Positions 26,170-38,961 of a stretch of 64,000 bases of DNA are shown in pieces. Position 1 is the first letter of the stretch. Each line of letters begins with the position of its first letter. Source of the stretch: Methylocapsa acidiphila B2 (GTDB lineage Bacteria > Pseudomonadota > Alphaproteobacteria > Rhizobiales > Beijerinckiaceae); NCBI RefSeq assembly GCF_000427445.1, contig NZ_KE386496.1:434001-498000 (forward strand). Reading direction: 5' to 3'. Under the pieces are notes generated by a model. The model worked only from the letters and a program-made list of their open reading frames with translations. It had not been told where the DNA came from and did no database searches. Both the position numbers and the translations under genes were made by a program.

Positions 26170-26397
26170 TCAAGCGAGCTTGTCGGCGACGGCGGCTCTC
26201 TGGGACTCTGGAGCGACGCGCGATTCGGATGGAAGGGCCGCGAGTTCCTGATTCATGGCCTGGATCCTGTTTTCACAGGTGAGCCATTTGCCATTGGCGC
26301 ATTGTGCGACGCGGCAGCCAAATTCGCATTGGACGAGCTCCGGGGGCACGTCGTCTATGATGCGCCCCCTCATCATGCGCCTTAACCAATCGAACAT
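26170..26397 (-). CDS. Small Cys-containing hypothetical protein
   Basis: A 75-residue product starting MFDWLRRMMRGR at ATG 26397, preceded by AGGGAG at good spacing. The frame is open further upstream, but the ribosome site favours this start. Four cysteines are arranged as QCEFGCRVAQC followed by WLTCENR, suggesting a metal site or disulfides. Family not recognised. Confidence 0.65.
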   Translation of the reverse strand: MFDWLRRMMRGRIIDDVPPELVQCEFGCRVAQCANGKWLTCENRIQAMNQELAALPSESRVAPESQRAAVADKLA

Positions 26398-26952
26398 TAG
26401 AGACTCCCTCTCGCGGCATTGGCGCCGGCGCGGCGATAGGCTCGTCCTTCTCGCCGCTGCGACTTTAACCTGGGCGTGTGGTTCTGGCTCGCTCGCGCGA
26501 GGGATTGACGATAGGAAAAGGCGCCGATACGCGCCTTGCTCTGGATCAAATTCCGAATTCGGACCTATCTCGATTTGGTTTCGCGGGTCTTTTGGCGTGG
26601 TCGGACCAAACCTCAAGCAGCGCCTCCGCCTTACACGACGGACACCGATTGAATGGGTGGCCCAGTCTCAGCATGGGCGAAACATTTCGCGAAACGTCTA
26701 CATGTGTAGGCGCCCTTTGGAACGCAGGGGACCTTTCGCATACGCGCTAATGTGCGCTTTCGCCGAGCAAACTCAGAGCAGATTTGAGCTGAGCAATTTT
26801 GGTTTGATCCGCGTTTGTTCTAAAATTGGCGTGTGTTGTTCTTAACGTTGTAACAATTTCCAGGCTTGATTGTTATCCTCAAGCCCGCATCGCGGCCCAG
26901 TCCGCGCGCGGACTGGAGGCAACGCTTAAAAAAATGTGGGAGGAATCTAATC
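26398..26952. other. Intergenic region with one doubtful zinc-ribbon-like ORF
   Basis: About 555 bases, less GC-rich toward the right. On the minus strand a 42-codon frame (26546-26674) reads LGHPFNRCPSCKAEALLEVW, a CxxC knuckle-like fragment. It has no clear ribosome site, and may be a remnant. The right part (26820-26900) is AT-rich and probably holds the promoter of the small membrane protein gene. Confidence 0.35.
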
Positions 26953-27111
26953 ATGGGCATTGTTATTCTTCTTGTCATCTTGGCTCTCTTTGCCGGGGCT
27001 GCCTATTTCGGCCACAGCTTTTATGGCTCTCAGGGCCTGGGCGGCGTCGTCGCTTTGTTTGCCGCGATTTTCATCGCGCTCTGGGCGCTCGGCGGACTGC
27101 AATTCAGCTGA
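26953..27111 (+). CDS. Small membrane protein (52 aa)
   Basis: Starts at ATG 26953 after a strong GGGAGGAATCTAATC ribosome site; an upstream in-frame ATG (26866) would add an unlikely polar stretch. The peptide has two hydrophobic helices (GIVILLVILALFAGAAYFG and a second, GVVALFAAIFIALWALGG) with a short SFYGSQGL turn. Small two-helix proteins of this kind are common in this order and unassigned. A perfect 24-bp palindrome follows 14 nt after the stop. Confidence 0.72.
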   Translation: MGIVILLVILALFAGAAYFGHSFYGSQGLGGVVALFAAIFIALWALGGLQFS

Positions 27112-27125
27112 GCCGAAAGCATTCT

Positions 27126-27149
27126 GGCATGGCGCGATCGCGCCATGCC
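27126..27149. repeat. Perfect 24-bp palindrome
   Basis: GGCATGGCGCGA followed by its exact complement TCGCGCCATGCC, with no spacer, 14 nt after the stop of the small membrane protein gene. There is no T tract. It can serve as a hairpin at an RNA 3' end or as a binding site for a dimeric protein. Confidence 0.7.
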
Positions 27150-29868
<2,719 letters not shown>

Positions 29869-29930
29869 TTTTGGCTCGGGGGCTTTAAGGGCGTCCAAAG
29901 CCGAGGCGCTTCCCCAGAGCGCTTCGGGCC

Positions 29931-29966
29931 ACGCCCCGCTGGACAAACTCGGGCCAGACGGGGCGT
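29931..29966. terminator. Bidirectional hairpin between katG and a convergent gene
   Basis: ACGCCCCGCTGG (29931-29942) pairs with CCAGACGGGGCGT (29954-29966) around an 11-nt loop, with one bulged base. It lies 63 nt after the katG stop and ends two bases before the stop of the convergent gene, followed by TTT on the plus strand. Confidence 0.65.
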
Positions 29967-29967
29967 T

Positions 29968-30270
29968 TCAATCGTCTTCCGGGTCTGGATCGATCAAGGC
30001 CTTCGCGGCGATGAGCCCCGGCGTGCTCAAGCCGATATGCCCCATGCGCGCGCGCTCTGCCACGAGGCCTTGCGTCAAGATATAATTATGAACCGCCCGG
30101 ATTTCGTCTCGCGTGAGGCCGAGTTCCGCCTCGATCTTCGCCGCCGGGACCGAATGGTCGGGTGGCGCGCCGGTTTTGAAGAGATATTGCAGCAGCTCTG
30201 CCCGCAGAGCTTCGAGCCGCTCGGGCGACAGCTGCGGAATCGCCGACGCGACTATTTTGCCTTCCGCCAT
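29968..30270 (-). CDS. Small winged-helix-like hypothetical protein
   Basis: A 100-residue soluble protein. The middle (PAAKIEAELGLTRDEIRAVH, then NYILTQGLVAERARMGHIGL) reads like a winged-helix DNA-binding fold, with a helix pair followed by a beta-wing-like GHIGLSTPG. The C-terminus is acidic (DPDPEDD). It is transcribed in the same direction as bolA, downstream of it by about 120 nt. No family name can be given with confidence. Confidence 0.6.
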   Translation of the reverse strand: MAEGKIVASAIPQLSPERLEALRAELLQYLFKTGAPPDHSVPAAKIEAELGLTRDEIRAVHNYILTQGLVAERARMGHIGLSTPGLIAAKALIDPDPEDD

Positions 30271-30392
30271 TGTCGGTCCATCCTCTCTCTGGCGCGCTCG
30301 AGCGCCTCGCCGGTCGAGCGAGGACGCCTCGTCGTGCGCTAAGCAGTTTTTGGACCAAAGCTCGACCGAAGAACGTTGGAATAACGGTTCGC

Positions 30393-30698
30393 TTACTCGC
30401 CAGGCGCCCGCGCGTCGATCGAGAGGGCGTGGACTCCGGCCGCGAGTTCCTGCTGGAGCAGGGTGTTGATGGTTCGATGGCGATCGACGCGGCTCTTGCC
30501 CTTGAAAGCCTCCGACACCACTTTCACTTGAAAATGCGTTCCGCCGGATCCCGTCGCCGTGCCGGGACGCATCACCGCATGGGCGTGGCCGGCGTGCTTA
30601 TGCGACTCGTCGATGACCTCGATCGAAAGGGGCGCCAAAGCCGCTTCGAGCTTGGCCTTAATCTGGTCCCCGACGACGCCGTCGCTGTATTCGCTCAT
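30393..30698 (-). CDS. bolA: BolA-family protein
   Basis: A 101-residue member of the BolA/IbaG family. These proteins bind [2Fe-2S] glutaredoxins and take part in iron-sulfur trafficking and stress morphology. The conserved His pair region is ESHKHAGHAH, and the helix-turn-helix-like FKGKSRVDRHR is followed by INTLLQQEL. It is divergent from the DnaJ-domain gene that precedes cobS; this neighbourhood recurs in Hyphomicrobiales. Confidence 0.93.
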   Translation of the reverse strand: MSEYSDGVVGDQIKAKLEAALAPLSIEVIDESHKHAGHAHAVMRPGTATGSGGTHFQVKVVSEAFKGKSRVDRHRTINTLLQQELAAGVHALSIDARAPGE

Positions 30699-30908
30699 GT
30701 CACTTTCCTCCGATTGTCGCCTGCGCGACCCGATTGGATCGCGGATGGAGATCCTGCAAGACGGCCGGGACCTCCGCGCCTGCTAAAACTTTCATTCTAT
30801 CACGATGGATTATGTCTTCCGGCTAAAGCCGCTGGCTGAAGCGGATATATTTTTTTGCGGCTTCGATGCGCTTGCGGCGGCGGCAAAGAAATCCATAATG
30901 TCGCCGTC

Positions 30909-31514
30909 ATGAATTTGAACTCTCGCATCTTCGATCGCATCCGGGTCAAGCCCGAACAGAAGCAAGCTTCGCGCCCCCAGCAAGCGCGCTGTGACCACCC
31001 GGCCTGCACCGAGCCGGGTGAGTTTCGCGCCCCTATGGGCCGGTTGCGGGAGGGGCAATATTTTTGCTTTTGCCTCGACCATGTCCGCGAATACAATGCG
31101 TCTTATAATTATTTCAATGGGATGACGCCCGAGGCGGTGGCGCTTTATCAGCGCGACGCCGTCATTGGGCATCGTCCGACATGGTCAATGGGCGTCAAGC
31201 GCGGCGACAAGAATTTCCGCGAGGAAGGCGACGAGGGGGCGGTCTCCGGCGACGCCTTCGGGACGGTCCGCGCGAAATCTCGGCGCAATTCTTGCGTTGA
31301 GCCGAAGAAACCCCGTTATGGCCTCGCCGCCTTGAAGGCCCTAGACCAGCTCGGGCTCGACGACACGGCGGATGCGGCTGCGATCAAGGCTCGTTTCAAG
31401 GACCTCGTGAAGCGCCTCCATCCGGACGCCAATAGCGGCGATCGGACGAACGAGGACAGGCTGCGCGAGATCATCCGCGCCTATAATTTTCTCAAATCGG
31501 TCAAGCCCGTCTGA
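30909..31514 (+). CDS. DnaJ-domain protein (J-domain co-chaperone-like)
   Basis: A 201-residue protein with a Cys/His-containing N-terminal part ([17 protein letters not shown], then [12 protein letters not shown]) that may bind zinc, and a C-terminal J domain (about 137-200) with [20 protein letters not shown] and the HPD motif in RLHPDAN. ATG 30909 is chosen because the upstream in-frame codons read as non-conserved sequence. It is followed by cobS after 70 nt in the same direction. The family is a frequent upstream neighbour of cobST; the role is unknown. Confidence 0.9.
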   Translation: MNLNSRIFDRIRVKPEQKQASRPQQARCDHPACTEPGEFRAPMGRLREGQYFCFCLDHVREYNASYNYFNGMTPEAVALYQRDAVIGHRPTWSMGVKRGDKNFREEGDEGAVSGDAFGTVRAKSRRNSCVEPKKPRYGLAALKALDQLGLDDTADAAAIKARFKDLVKRLHPDANSGDRTNEDRLREIIRAYNFLKSVKPV

Positions 31515-31584
31515 GGCTCGTCGCCGATTTCACTCCCGGTCCGCTGATGACCCCCTGAACCGAGCCTACGGGCGCGGAGGATGT

Positions 31585-32586
31585 ATGCAAAGTGTAGCGA
31601 TCGATGAAAGCGCCGCCAAGGCAGGCTTGCCCGATATGAAGATTTCGGTGCGCCAGGTCTTCGGCATAGACACCGACATGGAGGCGCCGGCCTATTCCAC
31701 AACCGACCCTCATGTGCCTGATCTCGATCCGGATTATCTTTTCGATCGCGACACCACGCTCGCCATTCTCGCCGGCTTCGCCAAGAATCGCCGGGTGATG
31801 GTCACCGGCTATCACGGCACCGGCAAATCGACTCATATCGAGCAGGTGGCCGCCCGCCTTAACTGGCCTTGCGTGCGGATCAATCTCGACAGCCATGTCT
31901 CGCGGGTCGATCTCGTCGGCAAGGACGCCATCGTCCTCAAGGACGGCAAGCAGGTCACTGAGTTCCGCGATGGCATCTTGCCCTGGGCCTTGCAAAACAA
32001 CATTGCGCTCTGCTTCGACGAATATGACGCCGGCCGGCCGGACGTGATGTTCGTGATCCAGCGCGTCCTCGAAGTGTCGGGCCGCCTCACGCTGCTCGAC
32101 CAAAGCCGGGTGATCCGGCCGCATCCCGCCTTCCGCTTGTTCTCGACCACCAATACGATCGGTCTCGGCGACACCTCCGGGCTTTATCATGGCACCCAGC
32201 AGATCAATCAGGGTCAGATGGACCGCTGGTCGATCGTCGCCACCCTGAATTATCTGCCGCATGACAAGGAAGTCGAGATCGTGCTGGCGAAGGTGAAGCG
32301 CTTCAAGGAGAGCAAGGAAGGGCGCGACACGATCAACAAGATGGTTCGGGTCGCCGACCTCACGCGAAACGCCTTCGTCGCCGGCGATCTTTCGACCGTC
32401 ATGAGCCCGCGCACGGTGATCACCTGGGCCGAGAACGCCGAGATCTTCAGCGACGTCGGCTTCGCCTTCCGGCTGACCTTCCTCAATAAATGCGATGAGC
32501 TGGAGCGCACTTTGGTCGCCGAATTCTATCAACGCTGCTTTGGCAAGGAGCTGCCGGAGAGCGCGGTCAATGTCGTGATGAGCTGA
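31585..32586 (+). CDS. cobS: Cobaltochelatase subunit CobS
   Basis: The AAA+ ATPase subunit of the aerobic CobNST cobaltochelatase, which inserts cobalt into hydrogenobyrinic acid a,c-diamide. The 333 residues match the family. Walker A is [10 protein letters not shown], Walker [10 protein letters not shown], and the sensor region [17 protein letters not shown]. It is 27 nt upstream of cobT, in one operon. The large CobN subunit is not in the window. Confidence 0.97.
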   Translation: MQSVAIDESAAKAGLPDMKISVRQVFGIDTDMEAPAYSTTDPHVPDLDPDYLFDRDTTLAILAGFAKNRRVMVTGYHGTGKSTHIEQVAARLNWPCVRINLDSHVSRVDLVGKDAIVLKDGKQVTEFRDGILPWALQNNIALCFDEYDAGRPDVMFVIQRVLEVSGRLTLLDQSRVIRPHPAFRLFSTTNTIGLGDTSGLYHGTQQINQGQMDRWSIVATLNYLPHDKEVEIVLAKVKRFKESKEGRDTINKMVRVADLTRNAFVAGDLSTVMSPRTVITWAENAEIFSDVGFAFRLTFLNKCDELERTLVAEFYQRCFGKELPESAVNVVMS

Positions 32587-32613
32587 GGGCGCCGACCCTC
32601 TATTGGAGTCGCC

Positions 32614-34566
32614 GTGTCGAGCTCGAACCAGAAGCCGCCCTCGAAAGCCGATGCGCCGCAGGAGCCGTTCAAGCGCGCGGTCGCCGGGTGCATGCGGGCG
32701 CTCGCGCGCATGCCTCAGCTCGAAGTCGCCTACGCCGCGGAAAAGCCGAGCCTCGTCCAGTCGGCCGCGGGCGCTAAGGCGCGCCTGCCGGAGCCTGCCC
32801 GCAAGCTCGATGCGCGCGAAGCGGCCATCTTGCGCGGTCACGCCGATTCGATGGCGCTCCGCCTGACCTGTCACAATGTCGATGTCCACCGCCGGCTCAC
32901 GCCGCCCGCCGCCTCCGCGCGGGCGGTCTTCGACACGGTCGAGCAGGCGCGGGTCGAGGCGATCGGTTCGCTCCGGATGCAAGGCGTGGCCGCCAATCTC
33001 GACGCCATGCTGGACGACCGATTTCAGCGCGCCCGCTATGCGGACGTCGCGGCTCGCGCCGACGCGCCGCTCGAGGATGCGCTCGCGATGATCGTGCGCG
33101 AGCGGTTGACGGGGCTGAAGCCGCCCAAGAATGCGCAGAGGATCGTCGATCTCTGGCGTCCTTGGGTCGAGGAGAGGGCCGGCGCCGATCTCGATCGCCT
33201 CGGCGCGTCGATCGAGGATCAGCGCGGCTTCGCTTTGGCGCTGCACAAGGTCTTGACCGCGCTCGAAGTGATCGAGGAGGGAAGTCTCGAAAGCCAGCCG
33301 GACGAAGAGGAAAGCAGCACCGACGCGCCCGACGAGGGCGATGCCGACGTCTCGGAGGAGGGATCCGACGAGGACGGTGGCGAGGCGCGGCAGGTTGAGG
33401 CGTCGGACGCCGCGACAGAGGCGATGGAGGATCATGAAGCCGACGCGGAGGATGCGCCTACGGGCGAATTCGACGACGAGGCGGATTTCTCCGATTCCGA
33501 ACAGGCGGGCGATCCGCGCCGGCCTCCGGCCTCCGGCCGAGTTGAGACTCGCGGCTCCGAATATAAGGCTTTCACCAAGAAATTCGACGAGATCATTGCG
33601 GCCGAGGATCTGTGCGACGCCGAAGAACTCGAGCGGCTGCGCGCCTATCTCGACAAGCAGTTGAATAATCTTTCCTCGATCGTTTCGCGGCTCGCCAATC
33701 GACTTCAGCGTCGGCTGATGGCGCAGCAGAGCCGTTCCTGGGAATTCGATCTTGAGGAGGGGATGCTCGACCCCGCGCGATTGCCGCGCGTCGTCGTCGA
33801 TCCGCAACAGCCGCTCTCCTTCAAGCGCGAGAAGGATACGGATTTTCGCGATACGGTCGTGACTCTGCTCATCGATAATTCCGGCTCGATGCGCGGGCGT
33901 CCGATCACTGTCGCCGCCACCTGCGCCGATATTCTCGCGCGGACGCTCGAGCGCTGCGGCGTTAAGGTGGAGATCCTGGGCTTCACGACCCGGGCCTGGA
34001 AAGGCGGCCAGTCGCGGGAGGCTTGGCTGCAGGCGAACAAGCCTGCGAGCCCGGGCCGCCTCAACGATCTACGCCATATTATTTACAAGTCGGCGGACGC
34101 GCCTTGGCGGCGGGCGCGCAAGCATCTTGGGCTGATGATGCGTGAAGGCCTGCTCAAGGAAAACATCGATGGCGAAGCGCTCGAATGGGCGCATCGGCGC
34201 CTGCTCGCGCGGCCTGAGCAGAGGCGCATTTTGATGATGATCTCCGACGGCGCGCCGGTCGACGATTCGACGCTCTCGGTCAATCCCGGCAATTATCTCG
34301 AGAAGCATTTGCGTTTCATGATCGAGGAGATCGAGACGCGTTCCCCGGTTGAGCTGATCGCCATCGGGATCGGCCATGACGTGACGCGTTATTACCGCCG
34401 CGCGGTGACCATCGTCGACGCCGAGGAACTCGGCGGCGTAATGACCGAAAAGCTCGCCGAATTGTTCAGCGAGACATCGGCGCCGGAGCGCACGGCGCCG
34501 CAACGGCGGGCCGCCGGCCAAATGCGCCAAGGCCCCACGTCATTTGAGCGGCCCTCGCTGCATTGA
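32614..34566 (+). CDS. cobT: Cobaltochelatase subunit CobT
   Basis: The MoxR-linked VWA subunit that pairs with CobS in cobaltochelatase; 650 residues. It starts at GTG 32614. The order is an N-terminal helical domain, an acidic low-complexity stretch (about residues 225-300, rich in Asp/Glu), then a VWA domain with the MIDAS motif [10 protein letters not shown] and a later [18 protein letters not shown] region. It follows cobS by 27 nt. Long open frames on the opposite strand here are shadows of its GC-rich codons. Confidence 0.97.
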   Translation: MSSSNQKPPSKADAPQEPFKRAVAGCMRALARMPQLEVAYAAEKPSLVQSAAGAKARLPEPARKLDAREAAILRGHADSMALRLTCHNVDVHRRLTPPAASARAVFDTVEQARVEAIGSLRMQGVAANLDAMLDDRFQRARYADVAARADAPLEDALAMIVRERLTGLKPPKNAQRIVDLWRPWVEERAGADLDRLGASIEDQRGFALALHKVLTALEVIEEGSLESQPDEEESSTDAPDEGDADVSEEGSDEDGGEARQVEASDAATEAMEDHEADAEDAPTGEFDDEADFSDSEQAGDPRRPPASGRVETRGSEYKAFTKKFDEIIAAEDLCDAEELERLRAYLDKQLNNLSSIVSRLANRLQRRLMAQQSRSWEFDLEEGMLDPARLPRVVVDPQQPLSFKREKDTDFRDTVVTLLIDNSGSMRGRPITVAATCADILARTLERCGVKVEILGFTTRAWKGGQSREAWLQANKPASPGRLNDLRHIIYKSADAPWRRARKHLGLMMREGLLKENIDGEALEWAHRRLLARPEQRRILMMISDGAPVDDSTLSVNPGNYLEKHLRFMIEEIETRSPVELIAIGIGHDVTRYYRRAVTIVDAEELGGVMTEKLAELFSETSAPERTAPQRRAAGQMRQGPTSFERPSLH

Positions 34567-34905
34567 TGGGTCGATCGACGAGCGCCGCAGCTTGCCTTCA
34601 AGCTTGGTTTCGCTATTGTTGGGGCGCTATCGGAAGGCATTTGATGGCGCGTTAAAGGGCCTACCTGGCTCAGTCCGGTTGAATCTCTTGACTACGACGC
34701 GGCGCGGCGGGCGTCTGGCCCGATAGAAACCATTCTTTTTGCGCTGCGTTAGTTACGCGAATCGAGACCGCACCTGGCTCTGGGCTGCTGCGGTTATCGG
34801 GCGTTTGTCGGCGCGCTTTGGGTTTTAGACCTTAGGCGCGCATGCCTGCCCGGCTTCTTTCGAGTTGGGCATTTTTCATACGATTTAGATTTGAAGGAGT
34901 TTGGC
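34567..34905. other. Intergenic region, no gene seen
   Basis: About 340 bases between cobT and the DUF937 gene. There is no recognisable hairpin terminator. AT-richer sequence near 34870-34890 (TTTTTCATACGATTTAGAT) is probably part of the promoter for the next gene. Confidence 0.4.
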
Positions 34906-35235
34906 ATGGGTCTTCTGGATGGACTTCTCGGAGGAACGGTCGGCGCCGCTTTAGTGACGGCCGCGAATGAGCTCATTGAAAAGCAAGGTGGAATAGAGGG
35001 CCTGGTCAAGCAGTTCCAGGAAAAGGGCCTGGCCGGGACGATCCAATCTTGGATCTCAACCGGCGACAACTTGCCGATCGCGCCGGAGCAATTGCAAAGT
35101 GTTCTGGGTTCAGACCTGGTCAAGAATCTCGCCGCGAAAGTCGGCATTCCGCCTGAGGAATTGGCGAAGAAATTATCGGAACTGCTTCCGACCGCGGTCG
35201 ATAAACTGACCCCGGAGGGAAAACTGCCTTCCTGA
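34906..35235 (+). CDS. DUF937/YidB-family protein
   Basis: A 109-residue soluble protein. It begins with the Gly/Leu-rich GLLDGLLGGTVGAALV and continues with FQEKGLAGTIQSWISTGDN and LPIAPEQLQSVLGSDLV, the pattern of the YidB-like family (bacterial DUF937). Function unknown. Ribosome site TTGAAGGAG is 7 nt before ATG 34906. It ends 86 nt before a strong hairpin that also faces the polysaccharide kinase gene. Confidence 0.85.
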   Translation: MGLLDGLLGGTVGAALVTAANELIEKQGGIEGLVKQFQEKGLAGTIQSWISTGDNLPIAPEQLQSVLGSDLVKNLAAKVGIPPEELAKKLSELLPTAVDKLTPEGKLPS

Positions 35236-35320
35236 AGGGCCATAGTCGAGCGTTTGCGCGCGTGAGCGGTATCTAATATCGACCGTAAAGAATTCGGCGG
35301 TCGGAAAGCTCGACATCACG

Positions 35321-35350
35321 ATGGTTTTGGATGGAGACATCCAAAACCAT
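35321..35350. terminator. Bidirectional hairpin, ATGGTTTTGGATG type
   Basis: Perfect 13-bp stem: ATGGTTTTGGATG, loop GAGA, CATCCAAAACCAT. It lies between the convergent DUF937 and polysaccharide-kinase genes. There is no long T tract. Its sequence is closely related to the hairpin at 47762-47792, so it may be a repeated element used as a terminator. Confidence 0.65.
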
Positions 35351-35478
35351 GAATTGTGATCGAGATTTGAAAGCGAGAGCGGGATTTTCCGTGAAAAGCC
35401 GGAGCCCATTCTGCTCCGTACGGCCGCTTTAGCGGGCCGATCGGGGGGCTGCGCCGATCAAGCTTTAGGCCGGCGCGC

Positions 35479-37884
35479 CTATTCGACATAGCCGTATTTG
35501 GAATAGTATTTCCGGTGATAATGATTGCCGTGATAGCTCTCATAGCGGTTTTGCGCCGCCGTATCGACCTTGTTCAAGACGACGCCGAGCAAACGATCAT
35601 AGATCGGCTGAACATCCGATAGGCCGCGCTCGACGACGTCGATTTTCGTCTGCCCCCATTCGATCACATAGACATAGGTGTCGATGATATGGCCGGTCGT
35701 GCGCACGTCCACGATCGGCGCGACCGGGGACAAATCGACAATGATGTAATCATAGGCCGAGCGCAGCGCGTCGATGACGGATTTCATTGCGGCGGACGCC
35801 AAAATCTCATTGGTGTGAGGAAGCTTCGCGGTCGCGCCGGCAGGCAGGAAATGCAATCGGCTTTCTGGAAGAGTCGTGATCGCCCCGGTGAGCGGCACAT
35901 TGCCGATGACGACATCGATCAAGCCTTGCGCATTGGGCGCCAGCCAATGCGAAAGCGACGGGCTGCGGAGATCGGCGTCGACCAAGATCGCCTTGCCGCC
36001 GGCGTCGGCGATCAAATGCGCCAGATTGGCGGCGATGGTGGACTTGCCTTCGTTTGGCAAAGTCGAGGTCAAGCCGATGACCTTATGCGATTTCAGGACG
36101 CCGCTGAGGTCGGCGGCGATCTTCACGGAGCGAATAGCCTCGGCGTAGCGTGAAAACGGCGCGGCGACGACATAGTGAAGGAAATCGCGGCTTCCAGCCG
36201 GCTTTTGATTATGGACTGTCGACTCGCCTTGACCTGAGCCTTGATCGGCCCGATCTGATCCGTCTTTGGCGGCGCGCTGCCTGTCTTGGCGTTGTGCGAC
36301 AGGAGGCTCGCCGGCGCCGCGCCGGAGCGGGGCCGGAATGGAAGAGCCCGCTTGAGATCCGCTCGAGTCCGGAGACTGCGGAGGCGTAGCGAGCTTCAGC
36401 AAGGGGACCATCGCCAAGCAATTGACGTGAAGGATGTCCTCGACTTGGTCGGTCGTGCGCAGCACGCCGTCCGAGGCTTCGCGGAAATAGGCGACGGCGA
36501 AGCTGAGCGCGCCGCCGCCGAAGAGCGCCAGGATCAAGGTGATGAGGCCCTTAGGCGAGCTTTTCTTCAGCGGGCGGATCGCCGGGCTGATCAGACGGGT
36601 TTCGCTGATCGGGATCGCGTCCTGCTGCTGAACCGCCTCCATGTAGCGCTGAAGAAAATTATCATAGAGCGTGCGCGCGCTGTCGGCGTTGCTTTTCAGC
36701 TCGCGCAGCTGAACTTGCGCCTGACCAGAGGTCTGCGTTTCCATGACCGCATTGGCCAAACTTTCCTTGAGCGCGCGTTCCCTCGTGCGCGCGATTTCGT
36801 AATCGCTCTCGTAGCTGCCGGCGATTTTGCGCATTTCATCGTCGATGCTGCGCTTGAGTTCTTGCAGCTGCGTGCGCAAGCCGATCACCGCAAGGTGGTT
36901 CGCGCCATATTTCTGGGACAAAATGGCTTCGCGCTGCGAGAAGTCGAGAAATTGCTGGCGCAGCTTGGTGATGACTTCGCTATGCAAGGCGTCCGTCACC
37001 GAAGCGTCGGGGACATCTTGCTTCATGACCGCCTTGATCCGGTCGACGCGCGCCTTGGCTTCGGCGGCGGCGGCTGTGGCGAGTATGAGCTGGCTGTTGA
37101 CCTCGGTGAGCTGCTGTTCGTTCACCAGCTTGCCGCCGACGCCGCCCGTGTCAACGATATTGTTCTTGTCCTTGAAATCGGCGACGGCGCGCTCGGCCGC
37201 CGTCGCCTGGGCGCGAAGCTCCTTGATGCGCTCCATCAGCCAGACGCCGGCGCGTTTGGCGGCCTGATATTTGGCGTCGAGCTGTTCCTCGATATAGGCG
37301 TCGACGATCGAGTTGGCGATATTGGCGGATTTCTCAGGATCGAGCGACGTGAAGCCGACGTCGATCACATAGGTCAAGCCCTGTCGGCTGACCGTGCGGG
37401 AGTCATTGAAGTGGAGCAGGGCCGTCTGCTCGAGCTCGAATTCCGATTTTGGCTCTTCAGGGCCGGAAAGTCCGGGAATCAAACGCATGAGCGTGCTGAT
37501 CAGCCCCTTGCCGGGGCCGACGAATTCCGGATCCTGGGTCAAGTGGAGCTTACGAATGACCGCCAGGCCGATATTGTCGGATTTCAGCACCTCGACTTGG
37601 GTTTGCACCGTCGAGGCGTCAATCTGAACTTCGCCCAAGACCGATTGCTGCTGCAGCACCTGCACCTTGCGCGTATCGATGATCATCGTCCCGATCGCGG
37701 TGAATTTCGGCGGCGTCGTAAAGAGATAAAGCAGAGCGAGCGCCAGACTGCAGACCATGATCACGGCGATGATCGGAAGCTGCCGACGAACGACTCGGAC
37801 GGCGCCGTGAAGGGCCTTGACGACCGGCGAGCCTGAATCCGACTCGCGGTCGGAGGCCGGAGGTCGCTTGTTGATCTGCAGCAT
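35479..37884 (-). CDS. Polysaccharide co-polymerase / BY-kinase (Wzc/ExoP type)
   Basis: Inner-membrane protein that controls exopolysaccharide chain length and export and autophosphorylates on tyrosine. From ATG 37884 it has 801 residues (ATG 37944 would add 20). An N-terminal Wzz domain with helix IIAVIMVCSLALALLYLF is followed by a long periplasmic coiled-coil (about 200-450), a second helix near IRPLKKSSPKGLITLILALF, and a C-terminal kinase with Walker A LTSTLPNEGKST, Walker A' KAILVDADLRSPSL and Walker B YDYIIVDLSPV. The tail holds a Tyr cluster (YHGNHYHRKYYSKYGYVE), the usual autophosphorylation site. No glycosyltransferase or wza gene is adjacent. Confidence 0.94.
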   Translation of the reverse strand: MLQINKRPPASDRESDSGSPVVKALHGAVRVVRRQLPIIAVIMVCSLALALLYLFTTPPKFTAIGTMIIDTRKVQVLQQQSVLGEVQIDASTVQTQVEVLKSDNIGLAVIRKLHLTQDPEFVGPGKGLISTLMRLIPGLSGPEEPKSEFELEQTALLHFNDSRTVSRQGLTYVIDVGFTSLDPEKSANIANSIVDAYIEEQLDAKYQAAKRAGVWLMERIKELRAQATAAERAVADFKDKNNIVDTGGVGGKLVNEQQLTEVNSQLILATAAAAEAKARVDRIKAVMKQDVPDASVTDALHSEVITKLRQQFLDFSQREAILSQKYGANHLAVIGLRTQLQELKRSIDDEMRKIAGSYESDYEIARTRERALKESLANAVMETQTSGQAQVQLRELKSNADSARTLYDNFLQRYMEAVQQQDAIPISETRLISPAIRPLKKSSPKGLITLILALFGGGALSFAVAYFREASDGVLRTTDQVEDILHVNCLAMVPLLKLATPPQSPDSSGSQAGSSIPAPLRRGAGEPPVAQRQDRQRAAKDGSDRADQGSGQGESTVHNQKPAGSRDFLHYVVAAPFSRYAEAIRSVKIAADLSGVLKSHKVIGLTSTLPNEGKSTIAANLAHLIADAGGKAILVDADLRSPSLSHWLAPNAQGLIDVVIGNVPLTGAITTLPESRLHFLPAGATAKLPHTNEILASAAMKSVIDALRSAYDYIIVDLSPVAPIVDVRTTGHIIDTYVYVIEWGQTKIDVVERGLSDVQPIYDRLLGVVLNKVDTAAQNRYESYHGNHYHRKYYSKYGYVE

Positions 37885-37944
37885 CTTGGTCAACTCACTG
37901 TCTTCCGACGGAAAATCTCGTTTCGAATACCATGTGCGCCCCAA

Positions 37945-38694
37945 CGCGTATACGCCTTTGGCGACAACTCGATTTCACTTGCGCGCCGGAGCGACGGAAG
38001 CGCGCAAAAACTTTGGCCTTGGGGCCCGGGGCGCAATATATAGGTTAGATCGCAGAGATTACTACGTCTAATATATTTATCGCGCGGATCAACCAATGCG
38101 GCGTGACAAACGGCACGAAGGAGGCGCAAATATAGTTACGCTTCGCTGAGTTACATTCATAATTGCCTGCCTCATAGGGCAAAAATTTGTCCTGACATAG
38201 CGGGCCTTTCGAAGGATCGGCGCCACTCCGCGTCGTATCTTCCAGCCGATTCGGGTCCTAAATCCTGAAGAATGCCGATCGATTTTTTGGGACCGCGCGT
38301 CATCCGGTCGAAAGGAGTCGTTCCGCCAAATGGAGCCGCGCCGCCGCTCATGGATCGCTCCAATCAACTTGGCGCAGGCTTGCGGCGCTAATCCATGCGA
38401 GAGGGACGCAGCGTCGCGCGCAAACAACGGCCTCCGCCTGATCCCGCGATTGCGAGATCAGTCCGGCGACATTCCTTGTTCGTTGCTTCCCGATTGGCCG
38501 CATAGCAAATTTTTTGCCGACACGCAGCAGCCGGCGGCCAGCTATGCTTAAGCCATTCAACTTAATCTGTTTAAACTTTATCCGTCAACGCGGTCGGGGC
38601 AGGACTGCCTCCAGCCCGAGCGTCATTCGCCTCAAATCCAGGCAAGCCGGACATCCCGCGCCCAGCTAAAAATATGCTCTGAAAATCTCGCGGC
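37945..38694. other. Long upstream region of the polysaccharide kinase gene
   Basis: About 750 bases with only shadow frames. An AT-rich patch (GCAATATATAGGTTAG near 38032 and CTAATATATTTATCG near 38068) is likely the kinase promoter area and a possible regulator site. I saw no RNA gene and no hairpin terminator. Confidence 0.4.
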
Positions 38695-38961
38695 TCAGTA
38701 TCGCGCCGAGACGGGTTGATCGCAAATCCAAGTTTCCTGGATCATCGGCCCGTAAGGCGTCTCGACCTGCCGGATGTCGTAGCACTCGATCGGCGGGCGA
38801 TGATAAACATAGCCATAGGGATAGGGGTGGCCCCAGAAAGGCATGCCGTCCACGGTTCCCAACGAATTGGCGCTCGCGACGCCCGGCGCGGCTCCGCCGC
38901 CGAGGGCGGCGATGAAAAGGGCCGCAAGGAAGGGGCGACGGATCGCCTTGCTGGGGGTCAT
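38695..38961 (-). CDS. Small secreted protein, function unknown
   Basis: An 88-residue product with a signal peptide (FLAALFIAALGGGAAPGVASA) and a mature part rich in Tyr/Pro (FWGHPYPYGYVYHRPP). Two cysteines (IECYDIRQ and WICDQPVS) could form a disulfide. It stands alone, and I do not recognise the family. Confidence 0.65.
   Translation of the reverse strand: MTPSKAIRRPFLAALFIAALGGGAAPGVASANSLGTVDGMPFWGHPYPYGYVYHRPPIECYDIRQVETPYGPMIQETWICDQPVSARY

Noticed and set aside
31501-33807. A 768-codon open frame antisense to cobS and cobT
   Set aside because: It is the shadow of two certain genes with high GC in third codon positions; the peptide is low in complexity (Arg/His/Glu) and has no ribosome site.
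36286-37836. A 516-codon frame antisense to the polysaccharide kinase gene
   Set aside because: Shadow frame; the kinase has all Walker motifs and the Tyr tail on the other strand.
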